Assembly (NCBI RefSeq): GCF_048544455.1
Contig: NC_133526.1
Coordinates: forward strand, 2,806,001 to 2,870,000
DNA from: Silene latifolia
Lineage: Eukaryota; Streptophyta; Magnoliopsida; Caryophyllales; Caryophyllaceae
DNA: 64,000 bases
Reading direction: 5' to 3'
Numbering within the stretch: position 1 is the stretch's first letter; each line of letters begins with the position of its first letter. Positions 51,601 to 63,007 of the stretch are shown one piece after another. Under the pieces are notes generated by a model, which did not search any database, was not told the origin of the DNA, and saw only the letters and a list, made by a program, of their open reading frames with translations. The translations under genes were made by a program, and so were the position numbers.

Positions 51601-52957
51601 TCTGGTTAAACCACCAGTGAAAGAAGTCACCAGACCCATTGACTTGAAGCTCCATAGTGATGTCAGGGCTGTGGAACGTGCTGATTTTGACTGCCAGGTA
51701 TGATGTGAAATTGTTCCATTATTTTTGAAGCTTAGATTTTGCTAAAAGAGAGTATTGTTGACAGTTTTCAGCTAGATAGGGATTTGAAAGGACTCATTTT
51801 TACAGAAGGATAGGGATTTTTAGCTAGATCATAATATGTGATGAAATGGTTTACGACATCTGATTTGCCTTTACTCTTGTTATGCTAGAGAGTTCAGTAT
51901 TGAAAATCACTAGTCCGAAACTTGAACACTTTGGTAATGTGTTGCTGTTATTTCTCTGTTTTTATCGGAACTGATTAGGGAGTGCAGGAGATAAGACATG
52001 AAACGGTTTACGACATTGCCTGATTTGCCTTTACCGCTTGCTATGCTAGAGAAGTTCAGTTTTGAGAATCACTAGCCAGAAACTTGGAACACTTTTGATG
52101 TGTTGCCGTTATTTCTCTTCTTTTATCGGAACTGACAAGGGTGGTTTTTTTCGCTCATAAGATTGCATGCTAAGTTAGGTAGAGAGGGAAGGCAAATTTA
52201 GGTTATAGGCTGCTCTCACATCCTTCGTCCATTCCATACCCCATCGAGTCAGGAGCTGCCTTTCGAGTCGTATTATAGGTCTTGCTTCCTTTAATTAAGT
52301 TTGCTGTCACTATTACTTTCGTGATTCCGTATGTACTTATGCAATATGTAAACCTTCACTTCATTGTCATTGTCCGTTAGCTAGCCTGCTCGCTTCATAA
52401 AGCTCCGCTCGTTGCTAAGAGAAAAAAGTAAACAATTGAAGAGTTGTGATTCACTCACACTTCTCTCTCTTAGTATGCTAATTGTGTTATTTCGCTTCCA
52501 GGTGGCTGAAAAGATGACATTGATTGAGCAATATAAAATGGAGCGAGAAAGGCAGCAAAAGGTGCGATATAAGAAAGAGTATTAGGATCATAACTCGCCA
52601 ACTACCCGACTTTTCTGTTTGTGTATGAGTTCTCCAAGAGTTCATTTTATTTTTATCATGTGCAGCTGGAAGAGGAAGAAGAGATAAGAAGGCTAAGGAA
52701 GGAACTAGTCCCCAAAGCTCAGCCGATGCCTTACTTTGACAGGCCTTTCATCCCCAGAAGGTAATCCATCCACAATTCGGGTATACATCTCACATTATTG
52801 TCACCAGCATCTTGTTTAACATAAGTCTGGCTTGATTTCTAGGTCGGTTAGGCAGCCAACAGTCCCTAAAGAACCGAAGTTCCATTGTCCGCAACAAAAG
52901 AAGATTAAATGCTGCCTCTCTTTGGATGATTTGGGTGACTATATAAATGCAACATGA
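48649..52957 (+). CDS. TPX2-domain microtubule-associated protein
   Basis: Eight exons, with all phases agreeing: 48649-49496, 49605-49650, 49760-49861, 51314-51433, 51599-51697, 52502-52561, 52666-52760 and 52843-52957, giving 494 residues. The long N-terminal exon is Ser/Lys-rich and disordered. It contains a small Cys cluster (CKCKEKINGKCLC) and the block LVKAFERLLTLP (204-215) seen in plant TPX2-like proteins. The C-terminal half is the TPX2 domain: PFRLRTEQRGKAKEEEFVKK, IPLAQGLPWTTDEPE, ADFDCQVAEKMTLIEQY, the EEEEEIRRLRKELVPKAQPM helix and PYFDRPFIPRRS. TPX2-family plant proteins bind microtubules and may act in spindle or cortical arrays. The family fit is strong; the exact orthologue is not assigned. 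Confidence 0.92.
51838..52145 (+). repeat. About 155-bp tandem duplication in intron 5 of the TPX2-like gene
   Basis: GATGAAATGGTTTACGACAT... to TTTTATCGGAACTGA is repeated at 51996-52135 with scattered changes. Both copies contain TGATTTGCCTTTAC and GTTCAGT.TTGA.AATCACTAG. Confidence 0.85.
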
Positions 52958-53139
52958 GTCAGTAACCAAAAAGAACTCCATATGATGAAGCAATTGAGTG
53001 TTGCACACCATTCTTTAAATTTTTTGGATGAAGAACGTCGATACTTTTCATCCTTTTCTGCTGGATAAAGGAAGATAGTTCTGCACTTCTGCTCGTGGGT
53101 CACTTGTTAGTTTCGGAGTTTGTCAGTTTGTTGTTTTCT

Positions 53140-53810
53140 CTCGTATAGCTGGGAAATGTTTATTCCAGATTAGAGATATTCATTGTGCTTTGCAAGTCCT
53201 CGACTCCGTTCTACAAACAGTGAGGAGCCAGAGTGATAGTGCCTGAAGTATTACAGAGTCCATGTTAATTAGCTTTTTGATAAATAGTTTGTACATTTGT
53301 ACCTACTGCTATTAAAGTACACCTTCAGTTTAAAGAAAAGGATTGCGCATCCAAAATCGCCCTTTCTAGCTGCAAGTTCACCTCAAGTCACAGTCAGGCA
53401 CCCAGTCCGGTGGTTGTGCTTGCTGACGACACACATCTCCGACATGGAAGTCCTTCCTAGTTAAAGTGTTGCTGTACTTTTCTGTACATCTATCCTAGAG
53501 ATTTTGAAAGATTTCGAAGTTAAAAGTGTCAATGTACCCTTAAAACGTCTCCTTAAAACACTATTCATGTACGATAGCATATCGTCCTCGTGCCCTCTTA
53601 TGATAAGATAATTACAAGTCTTACAACGGTCGTAAATGAGAATATATGTCATCTTATTTGTCTAAATATGGCATTGCAATTGAAGAGTTCAATTTTAGTA
53701 TGAAAGAACAAGTTGATTGAAAAATGAGTTTATTTTAAAATTAATTTTAAATAACACGCCTGATTTTCATGATCATCATAGCACATTAGTAGTTAGTACA
53801 CAATCGAATT
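53140..53810 (+). pseudogene. Decayed duplicate of the RABH1 3' end and downstream DNA
   Basis: Blocks match 46760-46800, 47434-47515, 47775-47950 and 48100-48310 in order, with the intervening DNA lost. The clearest block, CAGTCCGGTGGTTGTGCTTG then CTGACGACACA (about 53402-53432), is the code for the RABH1 C-terminus plus its 3' UTR start. No usable frame remains. The donor region lies on the other side of the TPX2-like gene. Confidence 0.85.
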
Positions 53811-54375
53811 TGCTTCTAACTCGCAAATAATAAAATTTTCATACCAACGATAATTGATCTTGTCCAATTTCAACTTGTTTGAATATTAATTTTTTCTCTA
53901 TTGGGAGAAGGAAGCTATTTTTTTTATTTTTTTTTGACAGAAGGTGAATAACTTACCTCAACTCAATCAAATTCAAATAATATTGATATCCAAAGAAATT
54001 GCGCAAATAATGCAATTACAACGCGTTATGTACAACATCTGATATCTCAATTATCATCGGAATAAATTCTGATGAAGCACCTAATGGATGAAATCAGAAG
54101 AATAGAGGAAGAAAGCTGCATGGCAAGCGCTCCCCAACCGATAAATCCAGCAACATGTTTGAGGGTAACCGGTATAGCTATAATTGCAATTGTTGAAGCT
54201 CCGACCATGAAGCGAAGATGTGGACGCAGCGAGTTATTCTTAATTTATAAAGATATTTGGGTAATTTGTAATTAACCCTTGTGGGTTTTTTATCAAAAAA
54301 AAAATAAAAAAATGTCAAAACACATCTTAGAAAAACCCAATTATTAAAGACTACTTTTACCCTAAAGTATATTTA
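53811..54375. other. Intergenic DNA, possible retroposon debris
   Basis: A T-run then GACAGAAGGTGAATAAC at 53930-53955 could be the inverse of a poly-A-tailed element. A 67-codon frame at 54072-54275 (MKHLMDEIRRIEEE...) ends before an A-rich tract. I do not recognise it and would not call it a gene. Confidence 0.35.
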
Positions 54376-54736
54376 AGGCATGTTTGGTAAACAGCGGATT
54401 AATTTCAGCATAAACAGATTGTAAAAGCAGATTATAAATGACAGATTTTATCAGAAGGTTTGACTAACATATTATAATTAGCAGAATTAATTTGAGTGTT
54501 TGGTAATTGACAGATTGCGATTAGTAGATTGTTAGTTTTCTTTGTAAAATGGAGAAAAATTTCATATTTTACAATATGCTAACCAATATGCTCGGGTAAG
54601 CAACATATTGACCCTAAATATGTTGTTTCAATATGCTGTTTACCAAACACTAAAATTAGCATATTGATTGGTCAAATATGCTAAAACCCATGAATATGCT
54701 AAAAATTGGTCAATATACCGTTTACCAAACAACGTC
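54376..54736. mobile_element. Tourist-type MITE, 361 bp, upstream of the DRB1-like gene
   Basis: AGGCATGTTTGGTAAAC and the inverse of GACGTTGTTTGGTAAAC form the ends, with TTA on both sides (54373-54375, 54737-54739). The interior repeats AATATGCTAA words. It ends about 100 bases before the presumed first exon. Confidence 0.8.
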
Positions 54737-54829
54737 TTACACGTTATCATTTCCGTACCGGTTTCCACTTTGGGTGGGGAATATTCCTTGTCCTAGTGTC
54801 ATTTGTCTCTCTCTAAACACTGAACTACT

Positions 54830-57800
54830 GAAGTAGCGTACTACTGCAAAATTAGGGTTTTGGTTAGTTCAATTAATTTTAGGGTTCTTCATCAAAACCC
54901 CCAATTTCTCTCCCGCACATCAATCAGGTTAGCAAAATTGATTTTTCTCATCTTTATCGATCTTTGTTCTTCTCTAATTGTCAATAAAAGCAGCAATTTT
55001 TTGTAATTATTATCTGTTTAATTGAGCGATGTTATCATCTGTCATGAATAATGAATTGAGCCGTATGAATGTATGATTAATTATCTAGAATTGTTGTCTT
55101 TATGATTTCGTTGTTCAGCTTAGTTATTTTTTTTTATAATTTTATTATTTGTTTTAGGCAAATTCTTGTGTAATTTAATTGATTGTTTAAAGAAGAAAGA
55201 ACGGAAATTTCATGTTTCTTTAGTTTCTTCTGGCGATAATTGGTCTTTTGTACATTATCAGCGATATATCCGTGTTTAGGCTGTAAAATTCACGTAAGAA
55301 CAAATTCTTTAATGAGCTAGGGTAGGTATCTCAGTATCTTTAGTTTAAATTGTTTACAGTACGAGTTAGCACAAGGTACCAATACCGTGTATGGCATGAG
55401 GGTCCTAGTAGTTTCTGAATGACAGTAGTCTCGTCTATAGAGTACAATTGTAAGAACAAACTCTTTCATGATCAGTGGTAGCCGTTAGGTATCTCAGTAT
55501 CTGTAGTTTGAATTGTTAATGGTACGAGTTCGCACAAGGTACCAATACCATATATGGCATGAGGGTCCTTAGTAGTTTCTGAATGACAGTAGCCTCGTCT
55601 ATAGAGTAAAATTGTGTTAGGACAAGCAATAAATGAAAGGAGGGTTGTCGTTTAGGGACACGGGACAATGAGAGATTGTGTGGATCTATAGGAGAATGGT
55701 GATTAGGGGTGTCGCGTAAACAAATTCTTGACCTTGCACCCATCTATCGTCAAAGACTTGCCTACTTTAGCAACAACCAATATCACCACAGTAAATGAAA
55801 GGAAGATCGCCATTTAGGGACATTGGAGAACAAGAATTTGTGCAGTCGTATAGGGGATTAGGGGTTGCTTGAACAATGTGTTTGGCCTTGCTTCTATCTC
55901 TCATCAGAGACTTTTCTACTTCAACAACACCGACATTACCCCAATGCCCCAAGGGAAGAGCCTTACCTTTGTTATGCGTTAATATAGATAGTCGGTTCCT
56001 GAATAACCAGAATTGAAATTGTGTCGAGAATTGCATTGGAAGAATACTTATTTTTTTTTTTTTTTCAAAGGCGTCCTAGTTCATGGATGATTTATATGAT
56101 GTTCTGTATCTAGTACTTTGTCCAATGTGCTATTGTCGGAGAAATTGTTCAAATGAAATGATTGTTTAGTTGTTTACTAATTGAACAGAGAGGGAGGAGA
56201 TGGAAGCTACTCAAACAAATATGTCTAGTGGCTGCAGCAATCATGCAGTATCTATTGACCGTTGCAATCAATTAGCTGAAACATCAGCTTTTGTGCACCC
56301 TACAACAGCTCCGAGGTATGAATCCTATCGTGGCCTTATAGGAGCACACCCTGAGACTAAAAGGCGGGGTAGTCCCAGTAACAATCGATTTAAAGGGACT
56401 GTCAAACTTCCGGATTCTGCTTACCATCCACAAATCCCAGCCCCAGCCTCCCCGAAAGGTGAATTTTCGATGCCACTTTTTGATTGAAGTTGAAACCCAC
56501 ATGTTTATAAAGTGTGTATTTTATTTACATGGATATTATACTCTCTAGTTGTCGCCGGAGGTGGCTTTCCTTTTATGGTGTGTTTGGGAACAAATATTGT
56601 ATTCTCAAATTTAGATTTGGACCAATTTGCATGTTTGGCAAACCTATTAGATTTGGATTTCCAAATCCCTACAAAATCCAAGTAAGGCTAAAATAAACCC
56701 ATTTGAAATCCACCCTCTAACCCCCCTCATTTCAAAATCTTTATTTCACTTTACTAAATTTAAAATGAGGCATTTCAAATTAAATTCTTGTTGCCAAACA
56801 CTCTCTTAACAGATTTTATTTCAGTCCATATACACCCTCAATTGTTTCTTTTTTTCACTAGATAATAAAGCCGAATAACACATTTACACATGGTAGACCC
56901 TTTGCATTGTACCATTGAGCATTTAAACTCTGTAAAAGAAGCATAACCGTTACTAATCCTGTATGTTAATCGATATTCAGCTTGCAACAACGAAATCCGT
57001 AATATTAGATTGCTTGTTATCTTGGAAAAATACGTATAAGAGAAAGTTGTGGTGGTAATGACCCCAAATCTCATTTTTGTGGTTTGCGTAGGAGTATCAA
57101 ATTGTTATGTGTTCAAGAGTCGATTACAAGAATATGCCCAAAAAGTTGAGCTTCCTACGCCTACCTATGAGACCATTAAAGAAGGACCTTCACATGCGCC
57201 TTCTTTCAGGTCAACTGTAATAGTTGGTGGTTCTAGATATGATTCGCTCCTTGGGTTCTACAATCGCAAGGCAGCGGAACAATCAGCAGCTGAAGTTGCA
57301 TTGATGGATTTATCTGCCTCCGGTGATAAGAAAGAATCAATTTCTGTACCTGTGGTAAGTGAGTAATATGATTTTATCTAGCATCCTAATCTTATGTTCC
57401 AGTAACTAGCCAATTAGCCATAACGTTAATATACCATGGTTTACAGACTTCTTACACTTTAGCGGTTTAATCTTTTAGTTATCTGCATTCTTTGTTTGCT
57501 AGTGTTCTACTTCCTCCTTTCCACTCAATACTATACATTTGAGTTTTGCACAAGATTTAAGGAAAATTATTATTTTATTCAAATTCACCACTTTATCCCA
57601 ATTTGCCCTCACCCTTCAATCCTTTACACTCACTCTGCCACACATGTGACAAAAAATTATTATCAACCTCCTTCGACAATCCCACCAACCACCACCACTA
57701 GCACCACCACTACCATCATTCATTGACAACTACCCCACCTTCATCAGTATGTACCATCATAGACGTCCGTAGCCGGCGAAGCTAACAGACCACCACCCTC

Positions 57801-60800
57801 CTCACGCATCTGCCAATCGGACCACCACATTCTCAGCGGTTCTGATTCAACGGCGATATATGTTCATTTAGGTGCAGATGTGTGTTGTCGGCGGTTTTGA
57901 TTGTCGATGTGACGGCGACAGAGTAGATTTGATAGTGGTGGAAGTGTCGCAAAAATGGATGTCGATGAGGGGCGAGGTTTTAGGTGATGAGACGGCGGCG
58001 AATACGGTCTGGTGGTGGATGGTTGATTAAACGGCGGCAGATCTACGTGTAGGTTAAGAAATGTGTGCGCGGCGGTGTTGGTGTTTGATGTGACGACAGT
58101 GGTGAAAGTGACAAAAATTGGGGTTATTCTTGTGGGTTAGCTAGAAGTGGTTGTGGCGGCGGTTGTGGTGGCTGACCAAGGCAAAGTTAGTGGTGGTGGT
58201 GGTGGTGGTGGCTGACCAGTGACCACTGACCAAGGCTAAGTTAGTGGTAGTAGTGGTGGTGGTGGAGAGCTTTATGGTAGGGGGCGACATTGGAATGGTG
58301 TAGTTGTTCTGTTGATGGATGAGTGGGTGGGGACTGGGGAAGGGGTATTATGAGCAAGGGTAAGCTAGTAACTTTGTCACAAAAAACATACCTATTAAGG
58401 AAATGTATACAATTGAATGGAAAAGCCCAAAAAGGAATATGTATAGAACCCATTGGAAAGGAGGAAGTAAAACATTTACATTATACTTGTAATCTCAAAA
58501 GAATTCAAGGTTGCTTAACATGCACCTTTGTAAGTATTTGTCGGCCAAAAGGTGAAAAAAGGAGTAATCAGTAAGTTACGAGAAAGTAAGCGGAAAGCGA
58601 AGGGGTAAATTTTAAGAAACAGAGTGCTGAAAATAATTTCTTTTTACTCAGTTGAGATGATTTTAACTCGTCAGATCTGGAGCACAGTTTACAACAATTG
58701 ATCAAGAACTCCGAAAATCTCAAAAAACATTTTATTTTAAAACACAGTATTTAGTAGAGTTGTTGAGAACATGTGTTTAATCTATTAGTCAATTGATGTT
58801 CTGATCATCTAGATTTCTTCCTGTATTCATATCTATCCTCCCTTGTCACCCACCAATGTTGTTAGATAATTAAAATCAGGCACGTTTAATGAGCAGCTAC
58901 TACAAAACCTTAGAAGCATAATTAAATACCCAAATTGAATATTCTTAATACGTGCAACTTTGACTTTATTAGTCGTCTTTGACTTCTATTTTCTCAAAAT
59001 ATATTAGTACAACTTTTTCTAAAAGATTACTATATGAGAACAATTCTTTCGATATATTCCCTCCATTCCACTTTTATTGTCCTACTTTCCATTTTGGGAG
59101 GATTTAAGAAATATGGGTAAATGTACAACTCTATCCCTTTAATCATAAAGAATGGGGGACAATGTCATGTTGACAAGGGGAGTTGTAGTGAAAAGATTAG
59201 GGACAATATTGGTAATTCACTCATTTACCATATTAAATTTAGAAATAGGACAATTAATTTGGAATGAAATTTGGGAAGAAAAAGGACAATAAAAGTGGAA
59301 TGGAGGGAGTATTAAACATAGCAAACTTGCCGTGGTACCTTTGTATAAATATGGAGAGATAAATAGTCAAAATTGCCATCTGAGTCAAAAAAGGAGTAAG
59401 AAGGCCGATATAAAAGGGACAGATGTGATAATATGTTGCTTTGTATGCTAGCGACTGTTTGAGTTTTTTTTTTTTCCAATGCTATTCCTCTAATGAACTT
59501 GCGCTGTTGCAGCCGTTCTTCTGTCCTCAAAATATGTAAATAAAGAAGTTGTTACTCCTAGTGCAACCATAAATATTTGACATCAAAGATGTTCTGGTAA
59601 TTGATTGATCTTACGCTAATCATCAGTGGTATGCAGTCTGTCCCTTGCATTGAATAGAGAGGTTACACACAATCATCATCCAGTTTATGGATACAGAACA
59701 GATGGTTTTAAGAGTTATTTGTTAAGGGACTTAAGTCCATATCCCAAAGTCGTAAAGCAATGAATCTTTGGCTCTAAAGAAAATGGACGAGGTCTAACTA
59801 TAGCATCAGTAAATTACTAAAACTCAATTCAACTTCTCATTGTTTTTGCCGACCCCAAATCATTTTAGGATTAAGGCTTTGATGTTGTAGTACTAGTTGT
59901 TGTGTTGTTTTTACCTTCTTGGTCTCCTTTTTGGGAAGCAAATGCTAATGTCTCTGATGCATTATGCCTCTTGCTGATTTTTCTTGCTTTAAAGTATTGT
60001 TCATAAGTCAATTATCTGTCTTACGAGTTGGTTCTTTGTGTCAGCATGAAACTGGTTTATGTAAGAATGTACTCCAAGAGTATGCTCAGAAGATGAACTA
60101 TGCCATCCCAACATATACATGCAAAAAGGAGGGTGCAACTGGTAGATCAAACCTCTTTTCATGCACTGTTGATATAGGCGGAATTCAGTACATTGGGACT
60201 GCAGCAACAAGCAAAAAAGAAGCCGAGATCAAAGCTGCAAGAACCGCGCTACTTGCAATTCATTCGAGTAGGAGTGTCGAAGGTGAGTTTGGCGGCAAAA
60301 ATAATTATACAGTTGTGCCATTGAAAAGGAAGGTGCCTGAAACTTCTTTTCCCCAAGAGGAAACTCCAAAACCCAAAAAGTCAAAGAAGAATAGATACAG
60401 AAATAAACGTCTCAAGAAAACACAACCGGGTTCCTCAGATAATCAAATTCAAGCTCAAGCTGAGAACATGGCAATCTCTGTTAACAACACTACAGGCTTT
60501 CCAACTGGAGATCAGAATGTTCAAGTGGCAGGTGATGGACAAATTGGACACTGTCTGGAAAGTTCGGCTCAGGTTAACGGGGCTACAAATGTAGTTGCAC
60601 ATATTGGAGAACCATCTGAGGGAGAAGGTGATGGTACGGTGCAGCAAGAAGGTGACATGAACACTGGTTCAGGAGATACTGTAGTGTCATTAACAGATGC
60701 AAATAGTAATAATGGTCCTACCAATATGACCCCTATGGAAGCTTCGACAATGAAATTTATGAACCATGAGAAAGTAGGAAACGATGATCATGACGTTGAC

Positions 60801-61373
60801 AGCATTACCCCGTTGATCAATACTCAAGCCTACCAGCAGGTTGTTTTACTAAGATCAGATTCCAGGACTGAGCCTGGTGAGTTAGGAGACGGCCCAACTG
60901 ATGCAAAGGCATTGTACCTTGGTGTTGATCCATTAGAGCATCTTGTGGCCGCAAATGCCAGTTCTTTGAGGGAAGAAAGTAACACAGGAATAAGTGATGC
61001 GGTAAGATTGGATTCTAGGATCGAGCCAGGTGGTTTAGGAGATGGCCCAACTGCTGCAAAGGCAGTTTTACCTGGTGTTGATCCAGCAGAGCATGTCGTG
61101 GCCACAAATGCCAGTCCTTTGAGGGAAGAAAGCAACACGGGAATAAGTGATGCTGTAAGATCAGATTCTACGACCGAGCCTGGTGATTCAGGAGATGGCC
61201 CAACTGATGCAAAGCCATTGTCACCTGGTGTTGGCCGAGTAGACCATGTAGTCGCCGCCAATGCTAGTCTGTTGAGGGAAGAAACAAAAGTGGATGAAAT
61301 TAGTGCAGTTGATACTGTCATATCATGTTCCGACCAGACTGTAAATGACGCTGATTCGAATGCTCAAGAATGA
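54830..61373 (+). CDS. DRB1: DRB1/HYL1-type double-stranded RNA-binding protein
   Basis: HYL1/DRB1 is the nuclear partner of DICER-LIKE1 in microRNA processing. A 5' UTR exon (about 54830-54927) precedes coding exons 56200-56458, 57092-57354 and 60045-61373. All phases match and give 616 residues. Residues about 1-86 form an N-terminal extension. The first dsRNA-binding domain follows (NCYVFKSRLQEYAQK, HAPSFRSTVIVGGSRY, NRKAAEQSAAEVAL). The second starts at 175 (HETGLCKNVLQEYAQKMNYA, FSCTVDIGGIQYIG, TSKKEAEIKAARTALLAI). A basic NLS-like stretch lies near 283-299 (KPKKSKKNRYRNKRLKK), followed by an acidic tail ending in 51-residue repeats. The product is longer than Arabidopsis HYL1 (419 residues), which also has C-terminal repeats of a different sequence. 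Introns contain several MITEs. Confidence 0.93.
55290..55950 (+). repeat. Two consecutive 163-bp tandem duplications in the 5' UTR intron of the DRB1-like gene
   Basis: AGGTATCTCAGTATCT at 55324 recurs at 55487, followed by matching sequence through CTCGTCTATAGAGTA. Next to this, AATGAAAGGA...TTTAGGGACA...GATTAGGGGT at about 55630 recurs from about 55793. The two repeated blocks are different sequences with similar period. Confidence 0.85.
56576..56805. mobile_element. Tourist-type MITE, 230 bp, in a DRB1-like intron
   Basis: TGGTGTGTTTGGGAACAA and the inverse of GAGAGTGTTTGGCAACAA are flanked by TTA (56573-56575, 56806-56808). The interior is rich in AAATTTAGATTTGG-like words. Confidence 0.82.
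57510..58467. mobile_element. Long Stowaway-type element, 958 bp, in a DRB1-like intron
   Basis: CTTCCTCCTTTCCACTCAA and the inverse of CTTCCTCCTTTCCAATGGG form the ends, with TA on both sides (57508-57509, 58468-58469). The interior holds CCACCACCA words at 57690-57715 and GGTGGTGGT runs at 58188-58265. A GC-richer middle (57750-58080, with GACGGCGG and CGGCGG words) may be captured host DNA. No transposase frame is seen. Confidence 0.75.
59057..59309. mobile_element. Stowaway MITE, 253 bp, in a DRB1-like intron
   Basis: TTCCCTCCATTCCACTTTTA and its inverse TAAAAGTGGAATGGAGGGAG lie at the ends, flanked by TA (59055-59056, 59310-59311). Confidence 0.92.
59847..59916 (+). mobile_element. SINE 3'-end-like fragment in a DRB1-like intron
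   Basis: GCCGACCCCAAATCATTTTA is followed by GGATTAAGGCTTTGATGTTG and a TTGTTGTGTTG tail. A related phrase, GCCGACCCCAAATCATTTTG, lies at 35236 near the ATP synthase gene's intron end. Both resemble the 3' part of a plant SINE. Confidence 0.5.
60852..61305 (+). repeat. Three in-frame 153-bp repeats (51 residues each) in the DRB1-like coding region
   Basis: Units start at 60852, 61005 and 61158 (residues 444, 495 and 546). Each begins R(S/L)DSxxEPGxxGDGPTxAK and contains (H/D)xVAxNASxLREE. The exact 153-base spacing shows recent tandem duplication under frame preservation. The last unit is altered at its end. Confidence 0.95.
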
Positions 61374-62450
61374 GCTCACATGGCAGCTGTATCTATGAAG
61401 GCATATGAGATAGGATTAGCACTCATAGAAATAGTCATTTACTTCATGCCTGCCTTTCATATTAATACCAATTCTTGTTACTGAACTATTCAAGACTTTT
61501 ACTGTGAGCTAATTCGAGATTTTTCACTCAGATGTGTGCTCTCTTCCTGTTTCCATTTTTAATGTAACTCAATCCCGATGTTGTATCAAACAGTCCAAGA
61601 TCTCAGTTTCAGTTTTGATATGGCCGATACACCTCAAAATGCAGTTGCGGAGATGGTAACATTCAAGTATACTCGTAACTGGATCTTGATGTCGTATCGT
61701 GACCTATTTTTAATGCCAGGGAAGCATGGACACACACCCTTGAAGCTAAATACTCGGAAAATTTTATTATTGGAGATATTGCCGACAGAAAAGCATTAAA
61801 TGACTTTTCAAGATCTGAAATTGATTTATTCCCAAAAAAGGAAGACCCATTTGCCCTTACCCACACGGTGAAGCACTGAAATGTGAGGTGTTTAATGTCA
61901 AGTGTGTGTACTGCAGTGGAGTGTGAAGTGGAGAACATGGTGTTAACAGCTCACATGACTGTCAATTTTTTTTTTTATTAACAACGATAAACTGATATAA
62001 ATAAAAAAAAGTCTCCACAGAGATCTTTTTTGTGAGTTGTGACGGGTTACAAAGACGGAGGAAATATAACCATTGCACGATAAAAGTTCCATCAAAAGCC
62101 TTCAGTCAAGAGAAAAATGAGTTTGACCTAACATATTTAATTTTGCTCATATGGTAAAAGCTTGATTATTGATTCAATCTTAAACCATGAAGAAGAAGAT
62201 CTATGAACTGACATTCATTATAATGTCAAAAATCAGAAAGGAATGGGAAATTATATTAAACAACTTGCACCACAATAATAGTAATAGTAATGACACTAAT
62301 GAGTATATTTAACCAATAATTAACCGTCTACCTTATAAAACAATCCAACTATAATTTGATGGAATATTTTATTTACACTGCCAAAAAAAGTCGATTGGTA
62401 ATTTCCGTCTTAAAATGAATACAGATCAATATGCTCTCACTTTTCCTTAT
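61374..62450. other. DRB1-like 3' UTR and intergenic DNA, no further gene seen
   Basis: The first few hundred bases are presumably 3' UTR (TTTTTAATGTAACT near 61555-61568). The rest is AT-rich. A T-run at 61968-61978 followed by ATTAACAACGATAAACTG may be a retroposon tail in inverse orientation. Confidence 0.5.
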
Positions 62451-63007
62451 TGATGGGGCGATATTCTCGCACCACGACTGCTCAACATATTGAGCAAGGT
62501 CAAGGTATCCACAAAGAAAGTCAACGACTCGAGACAGTCTGGCCGACGAGCCCATCGGCTCACTCACTTGGTCTCGGCGACAACCGAAGCCGGGCACATA
62601 TCCGCGTACTCATATCCAAGACCCTCGGCCCGCCACAGTCCATCGGCCGAGGGTACAACGGTCTTTCCACCTGATAGCCACTTGGCCACTTGGCCACTAC
62701 GTGACAAAAGGTGAATGCCTATAAATACTCCTCAACCTTCATTGAGGAGGAGATCCATAAATGGACCTAATAACCACTATTCATCTGGTAATATCTTCCT
62801 TATCTCTCTACAATACACTCTTAGCCAAGTTACAACAACTTCTCTCTAAGTTTACTGACTTGAGCGTCGGAGTGAGTACGCTCGGCCAAAGCCGAGCCCT
62901 CAGTTTGTTCATCGTTTCAGGAGACCGCAAGGAGGATTCAAGCCAGGACATCATTCTACTAGCTACGAGTGGTATCAAATATCTGCTCTGGAATTATACC
63001 CGGAACA
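62451..63007 (+). repeat. 5' LTR of the second Tat-type element, 557 bp
   Basis: It starts TGATGGGGCGATATT and ends CCGGAACA, with a TATA box (TATAAATA) at 62720-62727. The sequence before it (CTTAT) is unrelated to the first element, which fixes the LTR start for this family. Confidence 0.88.

Noticed and set aside
60830-61321. 163-codon minus-strand frame
   Set aside because: It is the shadow of the in-frame 51-residue repeats of the DRB1-like gene.
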